DNA of 64,000 nucleotides from Marinobacterium stanieri (GTDB lineage: Bacteria > Pseudomonadota > Gammaproteobacteria > Pseudomonadales > Balneatricaceae). Each line of letters starts with the position of its first letter. Positions within the stretch are counted from its first letter, which is position 1. A model generated the notes under the pieces. It searched no databases and was not told the DNA's origin. It worked only from the letters and a program-made list of their open reading frames with translations. Below, piece after piece: positions 62,656 through 64,000 of this stretch. Location: contig NZ_FTMN01000001.1 of assembly GCF_900155945.1 (NCBI RefSeq), forward strand, positions 62,001-126,000, written 5' to 3'. Made by a program: the position numbers and the translations under genes.

Positions 62656-62671
62656 GGCCTCAGTCGTGCCC
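62656..62671 (-). promoter_or_regulatory. Sigma-54-like promoter upstream of urtA
   Basis: On the minus strand GGGCACG-ACTG-AGGCC has the invariant GG and GC of the -24/-12 elements at the correct spacing; the -24 half is good and the -12 half is weak (AGGC for TTGC). The start site would be near 62645, about 49 bases before the urtA ATG. Confidence 0.4.
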
Positions 62672-62725
62672 AGGAAAACAACTCAATGCCTGATCGATTA
62701 TTCAGAAGGGGGGTAAATCGAGGTA

Positions 62726-62763
62726 TGCGCGTAATGACGCAGAGGTATACGTCAAATGACGTA
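62726..62763. promoter_or_regulatory. Tandem dyads between urtA and rlmF, unknown binder
   Basis: TGCGCGTAATGACGCA (62726-62741) and the perfect palindrome TACGTCAAATGACGTA (62748-62763) share the pattern T-R-C-G-N2-(M)-AATGACG-Y-A and lie 22 bp centre to centre, two helical turns. They sit upstream of the urtA sigma-54-like element at a distance suitable for an activator. Confidence 0.45.
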
Positions 62764-62893
62764 GTGTACGGTTTACAGGGGATGCAACACCGCAGGCAGA
62801 GGCCCTGTATACCCGGCTTATGGACCAGCGCTATAATCACGGCCTCACTCGATACCACTCACCGATTGAAGCCTGAACTTCGGATATACTGCC

Positions 62894-63847
62894 GTGCGCC
62901 CACGTCGTCCTACAAAAAAAAGCCCTGCCCAATCTGATCGCAAAGGCCTGCACCCAAGAAATCTGCACAAGCACGGCTATGACTTTCCCGCGCTGCTCAA
63001 AAGCTCCCCCCCGCTGGCCCAATATGTCAGCAAGAATGCGTACGGCAACCTGTCTATCGACTTCGCCGACCCGCTGGCGGTGAAAGCCCTGAATGCCGCG
63101 CTGTTAAAGCTGCATTACAGCATTGATGACTGGGATATTCCCGAAGGCGCGTTGTGCCCGCCCATTCCCGGACGAGCCGACTACATCCATTACATTGCAG
63201 ACCTGCTTGGGCTTGGCGCGCCTGATGCCAATCAAGCTGATACTTCGCCCGGCATCACCCTGCTGGACATCGGCACGGGCGCCAATGGCATCTACCCGCT
63301 ACTCGCCTGCCAGCTATACGGCTGGCAGTGCGTGGGCTCTGATATCAACCCACAATCACTGGACAACGTCGCCGCGATTATCGCCAAAAATCCCGGTCTA
63401 CAAGAGCGCTTCACCCTGCGTACGCAGCACGACAAGCATCACATCTTTGAGGGGATTATTCAGCCCGGCGAGTTTTTTGATGTGAGCGTGTGCAACCCGC
63501 CCTTCCATGCCTCCCAGGAAGAAGCACTCAAAGGCACGCGGCGTAAACTCAACAACCTGGCACGTAACCGCGGTGATAAAACGGCCACTTCGGCCAGGCT
63601 GAACTTCGGCGGCCAGGCAGCGGAACTCTGGTGCAAGGGCGGCGAACAGGCTTTCCTTAAAAAAATTATTAAAGAAAGCCTCGCCTTTTCAACACAATGC
63701 CGCTGGTTTACCAGCCTGGTATCGAAAGCCGAAAACCTGAAGCCTGCCACCAAGCTGATCCGCAAACTTGGCGCCGTTGAAGTGCGGGAAATCGAGATGA
63801 AACAGGGTAATAAAATCACCCGCATACTGGCATGGACGTTTATCTGA
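62894..63847 (+). CDS. rlmF: 23S rRNA (adenine-1618-N6)-methyltransferase
   Basis: A 317-residue SAM-dependent methyltransferase. N-terminal basic region with LHPRNLHKHGYDFPAL, SAM-binding LLDIGTGANGIYPLLA, the N6-adenine catalytic motif NPPF in VCNPPFHASQEEA, and CRWFTSLVSKAENL. It methylates A1618 of 23S rRNA. It starts at GTG 62894, divergent from urtA. Confidence 0.95.
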   Translation: MRPRRPTKKSPAQSDRKGLHPRNLHKHGYDFPALLKSSPPLAQYVSKNAYGNLSIDFADPLAVKALNAALLKLHYSIDDWDIPEGALCPPIPGRADYIHYIADLLGLGAPDANQADTSPGITLLDIGTGANGIYPLLACQLYGWQCVGSDINPQSLDNVAAIIAKNPGLQERFTLRTQHDKHHIFEGIIQPGEFFDVSVCNPPFHASQEEALKGTRRKLNNLARNRGDKTATSARLNFGGQAAELWCKGGEQAFLKKIIKESLAFSTQCRWFTSLVSKAENLKPATKLIRKLGAVEVREIEMKQGNKITRILAWTFI

Positions 63848-63879
63848 CTGATCCTGTACGCGCCGCCATCCCTTAAATT

Positions 63880-64000
63880 TCACCAGAGATCGCCAAAGCG
63901 ATCGCGATGACACAGGTACAGGCGCAATTCAAACTCCAGCTGATGGTAGTCCGGCTCCATATGGCAGCAGAGTTTATAGAACGCCTTGCCATGCTCTTTT
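63880..64000 (-). CDS. C-terminal end of a YgjP/M48-like metallopeptidase (partial)
   Basis: About 39 codons plus stop enter from the right edge. They read HGKAFYKLCCHMEPDYHQLEF and end in CHRDRFGDLW before TGA at 63882-63880. The HG.xFY.L...xPDY pattern resembles the C-terminus of YgjP-type (DUF45) metal-dependent peptidases, but with so little sequence the call is tentative. It is convergent with rlmF. Confidence 0.5.
   Translation of the reverse strand, partial: KEHGKAFYKLCCHMEPDYHQLEFELRLYLCHRDRFGDLW

Overview
The window looks like chromosomal DNA of a GC-rich, motile, marine-type gammaproteobacterium, probably Oceanospirillales and close to Marinobacterium/Oceanospirillaceae. This is inferred from gene content (DauA, RadD, RlmF, YchJ, DUF2788/DUF2789/DUF6394-type proteins, urt-ure cluster) and not from any search. 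Almost all of it is densely packed host-type coding sequence. No rRNA, tRNA, CRISPR array or insertion sequence is visible.

Layout. 1-4.8 kb: two leftward signalling proteins, a MASE1/CHASE sensor cut by the window edge and a PAS/GAF/GGDEF/EAL protein. 4.9-10.8 kb: an SDR, a DUF3524 (queuosine-tRNA mannosyltransferase-type) glycosyltransferase, an ECF sigma/zinc anti-sigma pair, RadD and NnrS. 11-15.6 kb: a second GGDEF/EAL protein overlapping tail-to-tail with dauA, then a ribbon-helix-helix protein behind a perfect 19-bp palindrome. 15.7-22.5 kb: rightward run with DUF2788, lemA-GIDE, a PilZ-like protein, kdsA, a pseudokinase/FGE-like fusion and a DUF4139 protein. 22.5-29.5 kb: housekeeping genes (Sel1, cysK, patatin, Dyp peroxidase, trpS, yaaA).

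30-33.9 kb is the accessory region. Three small, AT-rich genes, each followed by an attC-like site, form an integron-type cassette array with no integrase in the window (CALIN). The first cassette encodes an Imm70-family immunity protein. A canonical LexA box lies just upstream, and a ParDE-type toxin-antitoxin pair lies on the far edge in the opposite orientation. This is the best candidate in the window for something undescribed.

33.9-49.6 kb: a chemoreceptor, a Tim44-like protein, an EamA exporter and a TrkA-N channel with a DUF6394-type membrane protein. These are followed by an M16 protease, exonuclease I, YchJ, an EF-hand protein behind an apparent FliA (sigma-28) promoter, and a large DUF349 protein. 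49.7-62.6 kb: a leftward nitrogen block made of urtABCDE (urea ABC transporter), ureDABCEFG (urease and accessory proteins), ureJ/hupE (nickel permease) and a LysR regulator. Two NtrC-like palindromes and sigma-54-like elements lie in its control regions. Together these genes import urea, supply nickel and hydrolyse urea to ammonia. 62.9-64 kb: rlmF and the 3' end of a metallopeptidase-like gene.

Start codons were moved inward from the longest frame where a Shine-Dalgarno sequence clearly favoured it; each such choice is stated. All family names come from sequence recognition by eye, without database searches.
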